From Minisyncoccota bacterium (lineage in GTDB: Bacteria > Patescibacteriota > Minisyncoccia > Phycocordibacterales > Phycocordibacteraceae), in assembly GCA_028695415.1 (NCBI GenBank), contig JAQVIY010000001.1, positions 1 through 46,783 on the forward strand: a DNA stretch of 46,783 nucleotides, read 5' to 3'. The first letter of the stretch is position 1. Each line of letters starts with the position of its first letter. A program made the position numbers and the translations under genes. The notes under the pieces are model-generated. The model made no database searches and had not been told where the DNA came from. It was given only the letters and a program-made list of their open reading frames with translations. Below, piece after piece: positions 18,209 to 27,431 of the stretch.

Positions 18209-19351
18209 TTAGGCAAACGACTTGAGGCGTTCGGCGAGGCCGGTGAGCGGAAGAATGGTTTCCTCTTGGGTAGCGCGATTACGCAGTATAGCGGAGCCTT
18301 CAAGAGCCTCCTTGCGGCCCATGATAAGGAGGTACGGGCTCTCGCGTCGTTCGGCGAGATTGAGCTGCTCAGTCAGCGACTCGATGCCGATATCTTGGGT
18401 AAGCGGTATATGCGCTTTGCGGAAGTCTTCGGCGAGCTTTATTGAGAGACGTTTCGCCTCGTCGCCGATATGGACGAACGAGTAGCGTAGACGCGCCGGT
18501 TTCGCCTTTATCGTCGCCATACCCTCGCTCGCTATCTGGAGCACCGCTCCGGTGGCGCTGAAGGGAGAGGAAGGGAAGAAGTGCTTGGCGAGATCGTTGT
18601 AGCGCGAGCCCCATGCAACGCGCCGCCCGCCCACGATAACTTCGAAGCAGGTATCGTTCCAAATATTGCCGCGGCTGATGAGATTCTTCGCAAGTTCATA
18701 GGGAGTCTCGGTCATCTCGAGATAGTCGAGAAGGTCTTCGAAGCGCTTGCGGCTTGCGTCGGAGAGGTGTTCGGTCGGCGCAGGGAGATCATCGGCACAT
18801 TCGGTCGCTATCACCAGTTCTGCGGCGGCGAGCGCGTCGCACTTAGCACGCTCCACACACTCTTCGGGGAGGGCGTTCGCGCGCTTTTTGAAATAGTTTG
18901 CAAGTTCGCGCGCGTAGCGGGCGCGCGTCTCTTTATCACCCATAGAGTTGATGCGCACCACCGGCTCTTCGTGATAGAGATCGCGTGTAAGCGCGATAAG
19001 CGCGCGAATGATGACGGCGTCGGCGAGCGCGCGATCAGTGCCGATCGCGTGGAATTGTACCGTCGCTCGCTTCTGTGCCGGCCGGCCGGGAGTGATGTTG
19101 GTGTGCCAGAGGAAGAGCGGTGTGCGCGGAGCAGACGCTCTCTCGGTATTACGGTACTGCCTGAGGAAGCTCGCGATAGTCTCGGCGACGGGGTCGAGTG
19201 CGAGGCCTGTGAGTGATTCAGGTATGCCGGTCGCGCGCTCTGCTCCGCGCTTTTTCGCGGTGAGCGTTATAAGCGGGGTGAATCCGTAATATTGTCCGAC
19301 GGCACGAGCCTTATGGAGAAGTTCTTCTGCCGGAATTATTTCGCGCATCAT
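18209..19351 (-). CDS. histidyl-tRNA synthetase-like class II catalytic core protein (divergent)
   Basis: VRINSMGDKETRARY, LISRGNIWNDTCFEV (HisA-like), WGSRYNDL (GGGRYD-like), C-terminal anticodon-binding-like domain. Confidence 0.65.
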   Translation of the reverse strand: MMREIIPAEELLHKARAVGQYYGFTPLITLTAKKRGAERATGIPESLTGLALDPVAETIASFLRQYRNTERASAPRTPLFLWHTNITPGRPAQKRATVQFHAIGTDRALADAVIIRALIALTRDLYHEEPVVRINSMGDKETRARYARELANYFKKRANALPEECVERAKCDALAAAELVIATECADDLPAPTEHLSDASRKRFEDLLDYLEMTETPYELAKNLISRGNIWNDTCFEVIVGGRRVAWGSRYNDLAKHFFPSSPFSATGAVLQIASEGMATIKAKPARLRYSFVHIGDEAKRLSIKLAEDFRKAHIPLTQDIGIESLTEQLNLAERRESPYLLIMGRKEALEGSAILRNRATQEETILPLTGLAERLKSFA

Positions 19352-19932
19352 GGCGTTATCGGATTCGTGGTCGTAGCGAGATCGGTGTAGTGCGCGACAC
19401 CGGGGAAGAATCCGATCTCCTTAACCGGCAGGAGTCGTAGGTCTACACGGCCGACGATGTCCTTCTTGGGCAGAGGGCCCCAGACGCGGCTGTCAGAGGA
19501 ATTGGGACGATTGTCGCCCATAACAAAGTATTCGTCGGGATTGAGCGAAACATCCTTCGTATAGGTCGCATCCTCGTTTACGATATAGGGCTCGTTGAGT
19601 GCGAGCTTCTCGCCGTTCACTTCTAAGATAGTAACGACGCCACGGTCGATAGACACGGTCTCTCCGGGGAGGCCGATGATGCGCTTGATATAGAAGATGG
19701 AAGGATTGTTGGGGTAGCGGAAGACGATAACGTCGCCGCGTGCAGGCGCCTTGAATCGATAGAGGAGCTCGTCGACGACGAGATAATTGAGATTCTCGAA
19801 GGTCGGGTGCATTGATTCGCCATCAACGACGAACGGCGAGATAATAAAGAGACGGATCGGGATAACCACGACCACAATGAGCAATACGAGTGTGAAAAGA
19901 TCCTTCAGAAGACCCTTCCAAGTATCTTGCAT
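19348..19932 (-). CDS. lepB: signal peptidase I
   Basis: VDGESMHPTF (catalytic Ser), VIVFRYP, IKRIIGLPGE (catalytic Lys), GDNRPNSSDSR; start revised to 19932. Confidence 0.93.
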   Translation of the reverse strand: MQDTWKGLLKDLFTLVLLIVVVVIPIRLFIISPFVVDGESMHPTFENLNYLVVDELLYRFKAPARGDVIVFRYPNNPSIFYIKRIIGLPGETVSIDRGVVTILEVNGEKLALNEPYIVNEDATYTKDVSLNPDEYFVMGDNRPNSSDSRVWGPLPKKDIVGRVDLRLLPVKEIGFFPGVAHYTDLATTTNPITP

Positions 19933-19951
19933 GCGAGTATTGTACTCGCTC

Positions 19952-20104
19952 GCGTAAAGCACGCAAGTTTTTGACACGCGTCGGCGTGTCCTGCGACACG
20001 CCGCGCTGTCTCTCGACTCGCAAATTTCGGCGCAGCCTCCCTTCGGCGCCGAAATTACCGTGCTGCTTCGTCTCCGAGACGTCAAAAACTTGCGTGCTTT
20101 ACGC
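19952..20104. repeat. branched palindrome between divergent lepB and pth
   Basis: 24-bp perfect arms GCGTAAAGCACGCAAGTTTTTGAC (19952-19975)/GTCAAAAACTTGCGTGCTTTACGC (20081-20104); inner GGCGTGTC-ctgc-GACACGCC, GTCTC/GAGAC, AATTTCGGCGC/GCGCCGAAATT. Confidence 0.97.
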
Positions 20105-20122
20105 TCGTGTTATCATCGGCGC

Positions 20123-20803
20123 ATGGCACTCGCCCCGTACCAAAGCAAAGATTCGAGAAAGAGTGCATCTCTCGGTGGTCAAAGCCGTTTAAAAACAAGC
20201 TTTGGTACGGGGCTCGTGATAGTTGGTCTCGGCAATCCGGGCAAGGAGTACGAAAAGACGCGGCACAACGCAGGCAGAAGCGCGGTGGAGCTCGTGGCGA
20301 AGCAGAATGGCTTCGATGAGTTTGTTTTCAGCAAGACGAGCAATGCGCTTGTTTCGAAGGGTGCGTTAGAAGGGGAGAAAGCGACGCTCATCTTGCCCGA
20401 GACGATGATGAACGCTTCTGGTAAGGCCGTGAGCGCGTTTGTGAAGACGCCGAAAGCCGCAAAAAGTCTGCTCGTGATTCATGATGACCTTGATTTGCCG
20501 CTCGGTACGATCAAAATGGTCTTCGGTCGCGGAAGCGGAGGGCACAAGGGCGTCGAAAGTATCATGCGCGCGGTGAAGACGAAAGAATTTGCACGCATCC
20601 GTATCGGCATCAGTGCAGCAGGGAAGAAGAATCAAGCGAAGAAGGTCGTCGGCGAGGAGAAGGTTATCAAGATGGTGATTGGTAAATGGAAGCCGGCTGA
20701 AGAGCTCGTGGTGAAGAAGGTCTTGAAGAAAGTCGCCGAAGCCGCGAGCATCTTTGCCTCTGATGGCATCGAAGCGGCCACGATGTTTGCGAATACGCGC
20801 TAA
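20123..20803 (+). CDS. pth: peptidyl-tRNA hydrolase with a roughly 30-aa N-terminal extension encoded by a palindrome
   Basis: LVIVGLGNPGKEYEKTRHNAG, PETMMNASGKAV, VIHDDLDLPLG, GGHKGVESI. Confidence 0.95.
   Translation: MALAPYQSKDSRKSASLGGQSRLKTSFGTGLVIVGLGNPGKEYEKTRHNAGRSAVELVAKQNGFDEFVFSKTSNALVSKGALEGEKATLILPETMMNASGKAVSAFVKTPKAAKSLLVIHDDLDLPLGTIKMVFGRGSGGHKGVESIMRAVKTKEFARIRIGISAAGKKNQAKKVVGEEKVIKMVIGKWKPAEELVVKKVLKKVAEAASIFASDGIEAATMFANTR
20132..20213. repeat. palindrome within the pth 5' coding region
   Basis: GCCCCGTACCAAAGC (20132-20146)/GCTTTGGTACGGGGC (20199-20213) 15-bp perfect; inner CGAGA/TCTCG. Confidence 0.92.
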
Positions 20804-20804
20804 G

Positions 20805-21440
20805 ATGTCACCTATGAGCGGTACCCAGAAGAAGGGAAGGATTATCGCGATAGTCGGGGCACCTCGTAGTGGCAAATCATTTCTGGCTACCAAACTCGCA
20901 GAGCATTACAAGGCAAGGCTATTCCTTGAGGGTGAGGAAGGGACATTTCCTAAACGAATTGAGGAGGATATCACGCAAAATATTCGTCCTCTAGAACGTG
21001 TTCTCTGGTTCAGGACGATGCTCGTCAATCGGTATCTTGAAGCAATGAGGTTACGCGATGAGGGGTACACCGTCGTTCTCGACGTCTTTTGGATGAGCCC
21101 GCAACTATTTATAGATGCATTGCTTAGCGGTTTCGAGCAAGAGCTCATGCATGATGTGGCCGCCCAAGACCGAAGACTGCTTGGTTGGCCTGATGCAACA
21201 ATCTTTCTTAAAATTTCCGAGACGAGCATGAGAGACTTCATTGCTCACGGGGGGCGCTCTTTTGATCAATCCGAGGCGTTTGTTACCGAACAGGCAATGC
21301 CGGTCAATCGTCTCCACGAAGAGTTCTTCGCTCGCGAATCTGCGAATACTGTCTTAGTCGTTGAACGCGATGGTCTCGATTTTGATAGAGATGATCACCT
21401 CGAAGGACTCACGGCCCAGATTGATGCTCTGTTCGGATAA
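20805..21440 (+). CDS. deoxynucleoside kinase-like P-loop protein
   Basis: IAIVGAPRSGKSFLATKLAEHY Walker A, dNK-like length and DVF/RD motifs; 1 nt after the pth stop. Confidence 0.6.
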   Translation: MSPMSGTQKKGRIIAIVGAPRSGKSFLATKLAEHYKARLFLEGEEGTFPKRIEEDITQNIRPLERVLWFRTMLVNRYLEAMRLRDEGYTVVLDVFWMSPQLFIDALLSGFEQELMHDVAAQDRRLLGWPDATIFLKISETSMRDFIAHGGRSFDQSEAFVTEQAMPVNRLHEEFFARESANTVLVVERDGLDFDRDDHLEGLTAQIDALFG

Positions 21441-21467
21441 TCCATGTTCGTGAATACGCGGTAAAAC

Positions 21468-21499
21468 AAAAAAACGCCCGCAGAAGCGGGCGTTTTTTT
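21468..21499. terminator. bidirectional rho-independent terminator
   Basis: AAAAAAACGCCCGCagaaGCGGGCGTTTTTTT. Confidence 0.9.
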
Positions 21500-21504
21500 G
21501 TTTG

Positions 21505-22626
21505 TTACTTTTTCTTTCCGGCGTATGTGAGCGTCATACGCTGCTCTTTAGGCTCGAAGAGCGCAATAGTGAAGGGGTAGGTCTTACCAAGCTCCAAGGT
21601 CTCGCGAAGTGCCGTGGGCGATTCAAATTCAGAGACATGCACCAAGCCCGCGACGCCCTCTTCGATAGAGGCAAGCGCGCCGTGCTTGTTGTACTTGATG
21701 ATGACACCCGGCACCTCCATATCCTTCTTATAGCGGGCGGCGGCGGTGTGCCACGGATTCTCCTTGAGCGCTTTTATAGAGAGGGAAATCTTGCCGTCCT
21801 TGATTTCGATCACCTTCACACGCACTTTGTCGCCTACCTTGAAGAGCGTATGAGGATCTTCGACGAGACCCCAGTCGAGCTCGCTGATATGTACGAGCCC
21901 CTCAAGCCCCGGCTCGAGCTTCACGAACACGCCGAAGTCGACGATGCCCGTCACTTCACCTTCGGCAGAATCGCCGACCTGATACTTATCGATAAGCGAC
22001 GCCTTCTCCTCGGCCTCGTTACCCGTGCGCTCTGAGAAGATGAGCTTGCCCTCCTTAGGGTCCGCAGTAATGATTCGCACGGACAAAGGATGGCCGACAA
22101 GGTTCATAAGCTCGCCGAGGATCTTCTCCTTATCGCCCTCGGGCACGCGCGGATAGTGATCTTTAGAGAGCTGGGAAGCGGGGAGGAATCCCTGGATACC
22201 CTGCCAAGTGAGGATAAGGCCACCCTTGTTCGCCTCTTCGACGGTGAGCGAGTACGGTGTCTGAGCAAGGATAGCGGTCTCGGCTTCGCCCCAGATAGCG
22301 GCCTGACGAGCCTCCTTCAGGGAGAGTTCGATATAGCCATCGCGGCCTGCCGGATCGACGACCTTAGCGCTTATCGTGTCGCCCGGGTTCGTCTTACGAA
22401 GCACGTCAGCGGCGTTCAGGTATTCGCGGCCGTAGATGAGGCCGGTGCCAAAGGGCGGCAAGTCTATATAGACGCGGCCGTGACTCATAGCGATGATGGA
22501 ACCCTCGACGAGGTCGCCGGCGGAAGGCGGCGTCGGGATGGCGTCAATAAGTCCGGCCATCGGGTGGCCTTCGGTCAGGTGAATCGTCGGTAGCGGAGCG
22601 GCTTTCGCCTTCTTCTCTTCAGACAT
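21505..22626 (-). CDS. rpsA: S1 RNA-binding domain repeat protein (30S ribosomal protein S1-like)
   Basis: Multiple S1 repeats: GDSAEGEVTGIVDFGVFVKLEPGLEGLVHISELDW, VPGVIIKYNKHGALASIEEGVAGLVHVSE. Confidence 0.88.
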   Translation of the reverse strand: MSEEKKAKAAPLPTIHLTEGHPMAGLIDAIPTPPSAGDLVEGSIIAMSHGRVYIDLPPFGTGLIYGREYLNAADVLRKTNPGDTISAKVVDPAGRDGYIELSLKEARQAAIWGEAETAILAQTPYSLTVEEANKGGLILTWQGIQGFLPASQLSKDHYPRVPEGDKEKILGELMNLVGHPLSVRIITADPKEGKLIFSERTGNEAEEKASLIDKYQVGDSAEGEVTGIVDFGVFVKLEPGLEGLVHISELDWGLVEDPHTLFKVGDKVRVKVIEIKDGKISLSIKALKENPWHTAAARYKKDMEVPGVIIKYNKHGALASIEEGVAGLVHVSEFESPTALRETLELGKTYPFTIALFEPKEQRMTLTYAGKKK

Positions 22627-22748
22627 ATATATAAAAGCGGTGAGGATTTTCCAAAATCAGTACTTGAACCTTTCGGCGCAAGGGTTAGCTGACCCGTACT
22701 TCTCCCGCACGCAACAGGGGGATTGTAGCACGTGGTATGGAAAAGAAA

Positions 22749-22771
22749 AAGCTCGCTTTGGGGGCGAGCTT
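22749..22771 (-). terminator. rho-independent terminator downstream of two small ORFs
   Basis: Minus strand AAGCTCGCcccaaaGCGAGCTT followed by TTTCTTTT. Confidence 0.75.
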
Positions 22772-22789
22772 GGCGGGCGATAGGGAAGT

Positions 22790-22870
22790 CTAGTTGCTAG
22801 CTAAACTTTTCCCGTACAGCCCGCAGTCAGTTCGATGTTTGGTCATGCGATGGCTCCATGTGCACTCCAT
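22790..22870 (-). CDS. 26-aa small ORF
   Basis: AAAGGAGG-atgcc-ATG; MECTWSHRMTKHRTDCGLYGKSLASN*. Confidence 0.35.
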   Translation of the reverse strand: MECTWSHRMTKHRTDCGLYGKSLASN

Positions 22871-22912
22871 GGCATCCTCCTTTGGGTCAGCAAAGTTTCT
22901 TCGGGATCTTCT

Positions 22913-23074
22913 TCAGGCCGTCGCGCTCGCGTTGCGCTTCTCGGTGGCCGTAGTGTGGGCATTGCCGGGGCCGGAATTGGACGAAGCCAAAGACGGCGGA
23001 TCGGCGGTCCAGGCGGGGTCGATCGTGGCGGCCGAGATCGGGGCGATGATGTTGGTGCTCAGGCGTTTGCTCAT
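22913..23074 (-). CDS. 53-aa small ORF
   Basis: AAGGAGAG-ttcc-ATG; MSKRLSTNIIAPISAATIDPAWTADPPSLASSNSGPGNAHTTATEKRNASATA*; TTGTTA-N17-TATAGT promoter-like pair upstream. Confidence 0.45.
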   Translation of the reverse strand: MSKRLSTNIIAPISAATIDPAWTADPPSLASSNSGPGNAHTTATEKRNASATA

Positions 23075-23216
23075 GGAACTCTCCTTGAGGTTGACGGTTT
23101 TGCAACACAGGCGCACATCGATGAATTGAAGGTGCACCCAGACGAGACTATAACAGATGAGTCGTCTGCTAACAATGATTTCAAAAAGTTCGCTTGGGGA
23201 CAAGTTTTGTGCTAAA

Positions 23217-23927
23217 ATGAAAGTATCTTTTATGGTCATCACTCACCACGGCGGGCAGTGCTTCAAGGTCACCCTCGGTGACCTCTCGCTCGTCTTCGAC
23301 CCGATCTCGAAGAAGGGCTCGCTCCCGTCTGTACGCTTCGGCGCGGATATCGCGCTCGTTTCGCGCAACCACCCGGACATGAATGGTGTCGAAGAAGTAA
23401 CGTATGGGGAGAAGGCACCGTTTGCTATCACCGGCCCGGGCGAATACGAACGACAAGGTGTTGTCATACAGGGTTTCCTCTCTCACAGTAAATACGGCCT
23501 CGCGAAAGCAGCGACCGAGCGGGAGCGAGGAAGTACTGAGGCCAGCAGGCCGAATGTAGATGTGGCGGTCTCGTATGTGAATACTATATATAGTGTCGAA
23601 CTTGAGGATATGACGCTCGTACACCTGGGCGCGCTGTCTGACACCGAACTCTCTAAAGAGGCGCGCGAAGGCATCGACGAGATAGATGTGCTCTTCGTGC
23701 CGGTGGGCGGCGATGGCGTCCTCACGCCCGCCAAGGCGCACGAGCTCGCGGTCGCGCTCGAGCCGAAGATCATCATTCCGATGCACTGGGACGGTATGGG
23801 AGCTCCGAAATCGCTCGAAGCATTTCTCAAAGAGGCGGGGAACGGCAGCGAGAAGGTTGATAAACTCACCCTGAAGAAAAAGGATCTTGCCGGCAAGGAT
23901 GGGAGTATACTGGTGATAACCTCCTAA
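23217..23927 (+). CDS. metallo-beta-lactamase-fold hydrolase (L-ascorbate lactonase/UlaG-like)
   Basis: ITHHGGQCFKVTLGDLSLVFDP, VSRNHPDMNGV, GPGEYERQGV, IIPMHWDG. Confidence 0.75.
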   Translation: MKVSFMVITHHGGQCFKVTLGDLSLVFDPISKKGSLPSVRFGADIALVSRNHPDMNGVEEVTYGEKAPFAITGPGEYERQGVVIQGFLSHSKYGLAKAATERERGSTEASRPNVDVAVSYVNTIYSVELEDMTLVHLGALSDTELSKEAREGIDEIDVLFVPVGGDGVLTPAKAHELAVALEPKIIIPMHWDGMGAPKSLEAFLKEAGNGSEKVDKLTLKKKDLAGKDGSILVITS

Positions 23928-23931
23928 TGAT

Positions 23932-24285
23932 ATGAAAACGATTTTCGAACACATCGAACATATAAAAGGGAAGCCGCACCACATCCGCAAGCGTGTTGCA
24001 TACGCTGCTGCTGCGTGCGGCGCTAGCCTCATCGCGCTCATCTGGCTCGCGGGTTCGATAAGCACGAACGCGTTCGCTATCAGCGGAAATAGTTTTGCCG
24101 AAAGTGTTGAAAAGGGAAATACCCTCACCACCGGGGCCGACACGACCGCGACGAGCCAGCTCGCGGGCGCCGGCGCAGCGGCGGTGCTTCAGGACGCCGA
24201 GACGCCCGCGCATATCGAGATAGTGAATACGACGCCGGAACCCTCAAAAGGGAAGCAGGCGGAGCAGACGACCTTGCCGTTCTAG
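23932..24285 (+). CDS. single-TM hypothetical protein
   Basis: One hydrophobic segment; spaced between the MBL gene and gyrA on the same strand. Confidence 0.55.
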   Translation: MKTIFEHIEHIKGKPHHIRKRVAYAAAACGASLIALIWLAGSISTNAFAISGNSFAESVEKGNTLTTGADTTATSQLAGAGAAAVLQDAETPAHIEIVNTTPEPSKGKQAEQTTLPF

Positions 24286-24307
24286 GGTAGACACGTATTG
24301 AAGTACT

Positions 24308-26788
24308 ATGGCGCGCAGTAAAGAAGACAAGACAGAGGAGGCTCCGACGCAGCCCGTCGGAGCAAACGTTATAGACCAGCCGATTGTCGGCGAGATGCGC
24401 ACCTCGTATCTCGATTATGCGATGTCGGTCATCACTTCTCGTGCGCTGCCTGACGTGCGCGACGGATTGAAGCCGGTGCATCGTCGTATCCTCTACGCGA
24501 TGCGCGATATGGGTCTCACGCCGTCGGTAAAGTTCCGTAAGTCGGCGACCGTGGTCGGCGAAGTGCTCGGCAAATATCACCCGCACGGCGATGTTGCCGT
24601 GTACGATTCGATGGCGAAGATGGCACAGGGCTTCTCCTACCGCTATCCGCTCGTACTCGGTCAGGGTAACTTCGGTTCTATCGACGGCGATTCGCCGGCG
24701 GCCATGCGCTATACCGAGGCGAAGATGTCGCGCATCGCCGATGCGCTCCTTACCGATCTGGAGAAAGAGACCGTGAAGTGGAACCCTAATTACGACGCGA
24801 CACGCGAGGAGCCGGGCGTGCTCCCTGCGGCTTTGCCGAACCTGCTCTTGAACGGTACGCTCGGCATCGCGGTTGGTATGGCGACCAACATCCCGCCGCA
24901 CAACTTGCGCGAGGTCGTCGGCGCGGCGGTGCACCTCATCGAGAACCCTGATGCGACGACCGACGATCTTCTCGATTTCGTAAAGGGTCCTGATTTCCCG
25001 CTTGGCGGCGTCGCGTTCAGTCAGACTGATATCAAGCACGCATACGGCTCGGGCCGCGGGCCGGTGGTGGTGCGCGGCGAAGCCGAGATAGTGGATGACG
25101 GCAAGAAGGATACGAAGATCATCATCACCTCGATTCCTTACCGCGTGAACAAGAGCGAGCTTATCGCACGTATCGCGGAGCTCGTGCAAGAAAAGAAGAT
25201 AGAAGGTATCCGCGACTTGCGAGACGAATCGACAAGCGATATTCGCGTCGTCGTCGAGCTCAAGGGTACTGCGCACCCGCAGGCGGTTTTGAATGCTATT
25301 TACAAACATACCGAGCTCGAGAGCACTTTCCATTACAATATGCTCGCCTTGGTAGACGGCGTGCCCGAGACGCTCTCCTTGCAAGGGATGCTCAATCATT
25401 TCGTTGCGCATCGCCAGGAGGTGGTGAAGCGTCGCACTGAATATGACCTGCGTCAAGCCGAGGCGCGCGAGCATATTCTCCTCGGGCTTGTGAAAGCGCT
25501 CGATCATATCGATGAGGTTATCGCTATCATCAAAAAAGCGGCCGATGTCCCGTCGGCGAGTGCGGCGCTCCAGAAGAAGTTTGGTTTCTCCGAGCTTCAG
25601 GCGGCGGCTATCCTCGAGATGCGCCTGTCGAAGCTCGCCGGCCTCGAGCGCAAGAAGCTCGAAGACGAACTTTCTGAGGTACAGGCTTTGATAAAGAAAC
25701 TGAAGGACATCCTCTCGTCGCCCAAGAAGATTCTCGCGGTGGTCAAGTCGGAGCTTGAGGAACTCGCAGAAAAATACGGTGATGATCGCCGCACCCGTAT
25801 CGTGAAGGGCGGGGTACAGAATATCTCGGTCGAAGACCTCGTGCCGGACGAGGATTCGATGCTCCTCCTTACCCAGGGCGGCTATGTGAAGCGCACCAAC
25901 CCCGACGAGTACAAGAATCAGAAGCGCGGCGGCGTCGGCGTGGTCGATATTGCGACCAAAGAAGAGGACATCGTCACGCACTTCCTCGTCGCCTCGGCAC
26001 ACAGCGACCTGCTCTTCTTCACTGATTTCGGCAAGGCGTACCAGCTCAAGATGTATGAACTACCGGAGGGTCGGCGCGCGACCAAGGGTAAGAGCATTAT
26101 GAACTTCCTCTCGCTTGCGGGCGAAGAGAAGGTGACCTCCATATTGTCAGTGCCGAAGGGCGCCGCGCTCGACGCGTCGAGCGTCGCCTTCGTGACCGAG
26201 CAGGGCGTGGTGAAGCGCGTCGCGGCGAAGTCGTTTGCGGATGTGCGCCGCTCTGGCATCATTGCGATCAATCTGAAGAAAGGCGACAAGCTCGTCTCTG
26301 CGAATCTCTCAGCCCTTGGCGACACTGTTTCCATCGTGACCGCAAAGGGTCAATCGATACGCTTCGACGCCGAGGATGCGCGCGAGATGGGTCGCACCGC
26401 AGGCGGCGTGAAGGGGATGACGGTCAAGAAGGCTGATCGCGTCGTCTCGGCGGAGGTCATTCCCGCGGAGAAGGAGAAGGACGCCTCACTCCTCGTGATT
26501 ATGAGCAAGGGCTACGGCAAACGAACCAAGATGTCCGAGTATAAGGTGCAGGGTCGTGGCGGCTCGGGCATCAAGACCGCAGAGGTGACGCCGAAGACGG
26601 GCGAGATTATCGGCGCGCGCGTCGTGACCGGCGGGGATGAGACCGAGGAGATAGTAGTGGTCTCGAAGAAGGGACAGGTGATACGCACCAGCGTTGCGAG
26701 CATCTCACAGCTCTCCCGCGCGACCCAAGGCGTGCGTATTATGAAGATGCGCGAGGGCGACTCGATTGCCTCGATGGTCGCGCTCTAG
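24308..26788 (+). CDS. gyrA: DNA gyrase subunit A
   Basis: [60 protein letters not shown], GyrA-box-like QKRGGVG. Confidence 0.96.
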   Translation: MARSKEDKTEEAPTQPVGANVIDQPIVGEMRTSYLDYAMSVITSRALPDVRDGLKPVHRRILYAMRDMGLTPSVKFRKSATVVGEVLGKYHPHGDVAVYDSMAKMAQGFSYRYPLVLGQGNFGSIDGDSPAAMRYTEAKMSRIADALLTDLEKETVKWNPNYDATREEPGVLPAALPNLLLNGTLGIAVGMATNIPPHNLREVVGAAVHLIENPDATTDDLLDFVKGPDFPLGGVAFSQTDIKHAYGSGRGPVVVRGEAEIVDDGKKDTKIIITSIPYRVNKSELIARIAELVQEKKIEGIRDLRDESTSDIRVVVELKGTAHPQAVLNAIYKHTELESTFHYNMLALVDGVPETLSLQGMLNHFVAHRQEVVKRRTEYDLRQAEAREHILLGLVKALDHIDEVIAIIKKAADVPSASAALQKKFGFSELQAAAILEMRLSKLAGLERKKLEDELSEVQALIKKLKDILSSPKKILAVVKSELEELAEKYGDDRRTRIVKGGVQNISVEDLVPDEDSMLLLTQGGYVKRTNPDEYKNQKRGGVGVVDIATKEEDIVTHFLVASAHSDLLFFTDFGKAYQLKMYELPEGRRATKGKSIMNFLSLAGEEKVTSILSVPKGAALDASSVAFVTEQGVVKRVAAKSFADVRRSGIIAINLKKGDKLVSANLSALGDTVSIVTAKGQSIRFDAEDAREMGRTAGGVKGMTVKKADRVVSAEVIPAEKEKDASLLVIMSKGYGKRTKMSEYKVQGRGGSGIKTAEVTPKTGEIIGARVVTGGDETEEIVVVSKKGQVIRTSVASISQLSRATQGVRIMKMREGDSIASMVAL

Positions 26789-26837
26789 ACGCACGAGGAC
26801 ACAACATCTCAATATGTTGATTGCGCGCGGGGCGAAG

Positions 26838-26856
26838 CCCCGCGCGTGGTATTTTA
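26838..26856 (+). terminator. hairpin downstream of gyrA
   Basis: GCGCGGGGcgaaGCCCCGCGC region followed by a T-rich tail (tggtattttat); exact ends approximate. Confidence 0.55.
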
Positions 26857-26888
26857 TAAGGTATGAGCCCTTCGACTTACTCAGGATT

Positions 26889-27431
26889 ATGAACGCACAT
26901 TTCAGTTCTCCCCACGAGAATGTTCTCCAGCTCGGACTCCGGGAAGGGATGAAGGTCGGCGACTTCGGTACCGGTTCGGGGCATTACGCGCGCGCCGCAG
27001 CGGCCATAGTCGGCTACGAGGGCAAGGTGTACGCGATAGATGTGCAGGAAGATATCCTGAAGCATCTGAAACTCAACACGCACGAACACCATCAAGACAT
27101 CATCAGCACGGTCTGGGGTGATATCGAGAAGCAGGGGGGCTCGCATCTGCGCGACCAGTCACTCGATGCCGTCTTACTCGCCAACACATTCTTCCAAGCA
27201 GAGAATCGTTCTGGACTTCTTGCAGAAATAAAGCGTGTCTTGAAGCCGGGAGGGAAGCTCATGGTGGTTGATTGGGCGGGCAGTTATGGCGGTATGGGGC
27301 CTGCAAAGGAGAAGGTAGTGTCCGAACACGAGGCTGAGGACTTCTTTATCAACGGCGGACTGCATAAGGTGAAATCATTTCGCGCGGGCCCGCACCATTA
27401 CGGCATTGTCTTTACCACTCCAACGCTATGA
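26889..27431 (+). CDS. class I SAM-dependent methyltransferase
   Basis: VGDFGTGSGHYARAAA, VYAIDVQEDIL, VLLANTFFQ, LKPGGKLMVVDW; start revised to 26889. Confidence 0.85.
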   Translation: MNAHFSSPHENVLQLGLREGMKVGDFGTGSGHYARAAAAIVGYEGKVYAIDVQEDILKHLKLNTHEHHQDIISTVWGDIEKQGGSHLRDQSLDAVLLANTFFQAENRSGLLAEIKRVLKPGGKLMVVDWAGSYGGMGPAKEKVVSEHEAEDFFINGGLHKVKSFRAGPHHYGIVFTTPTL

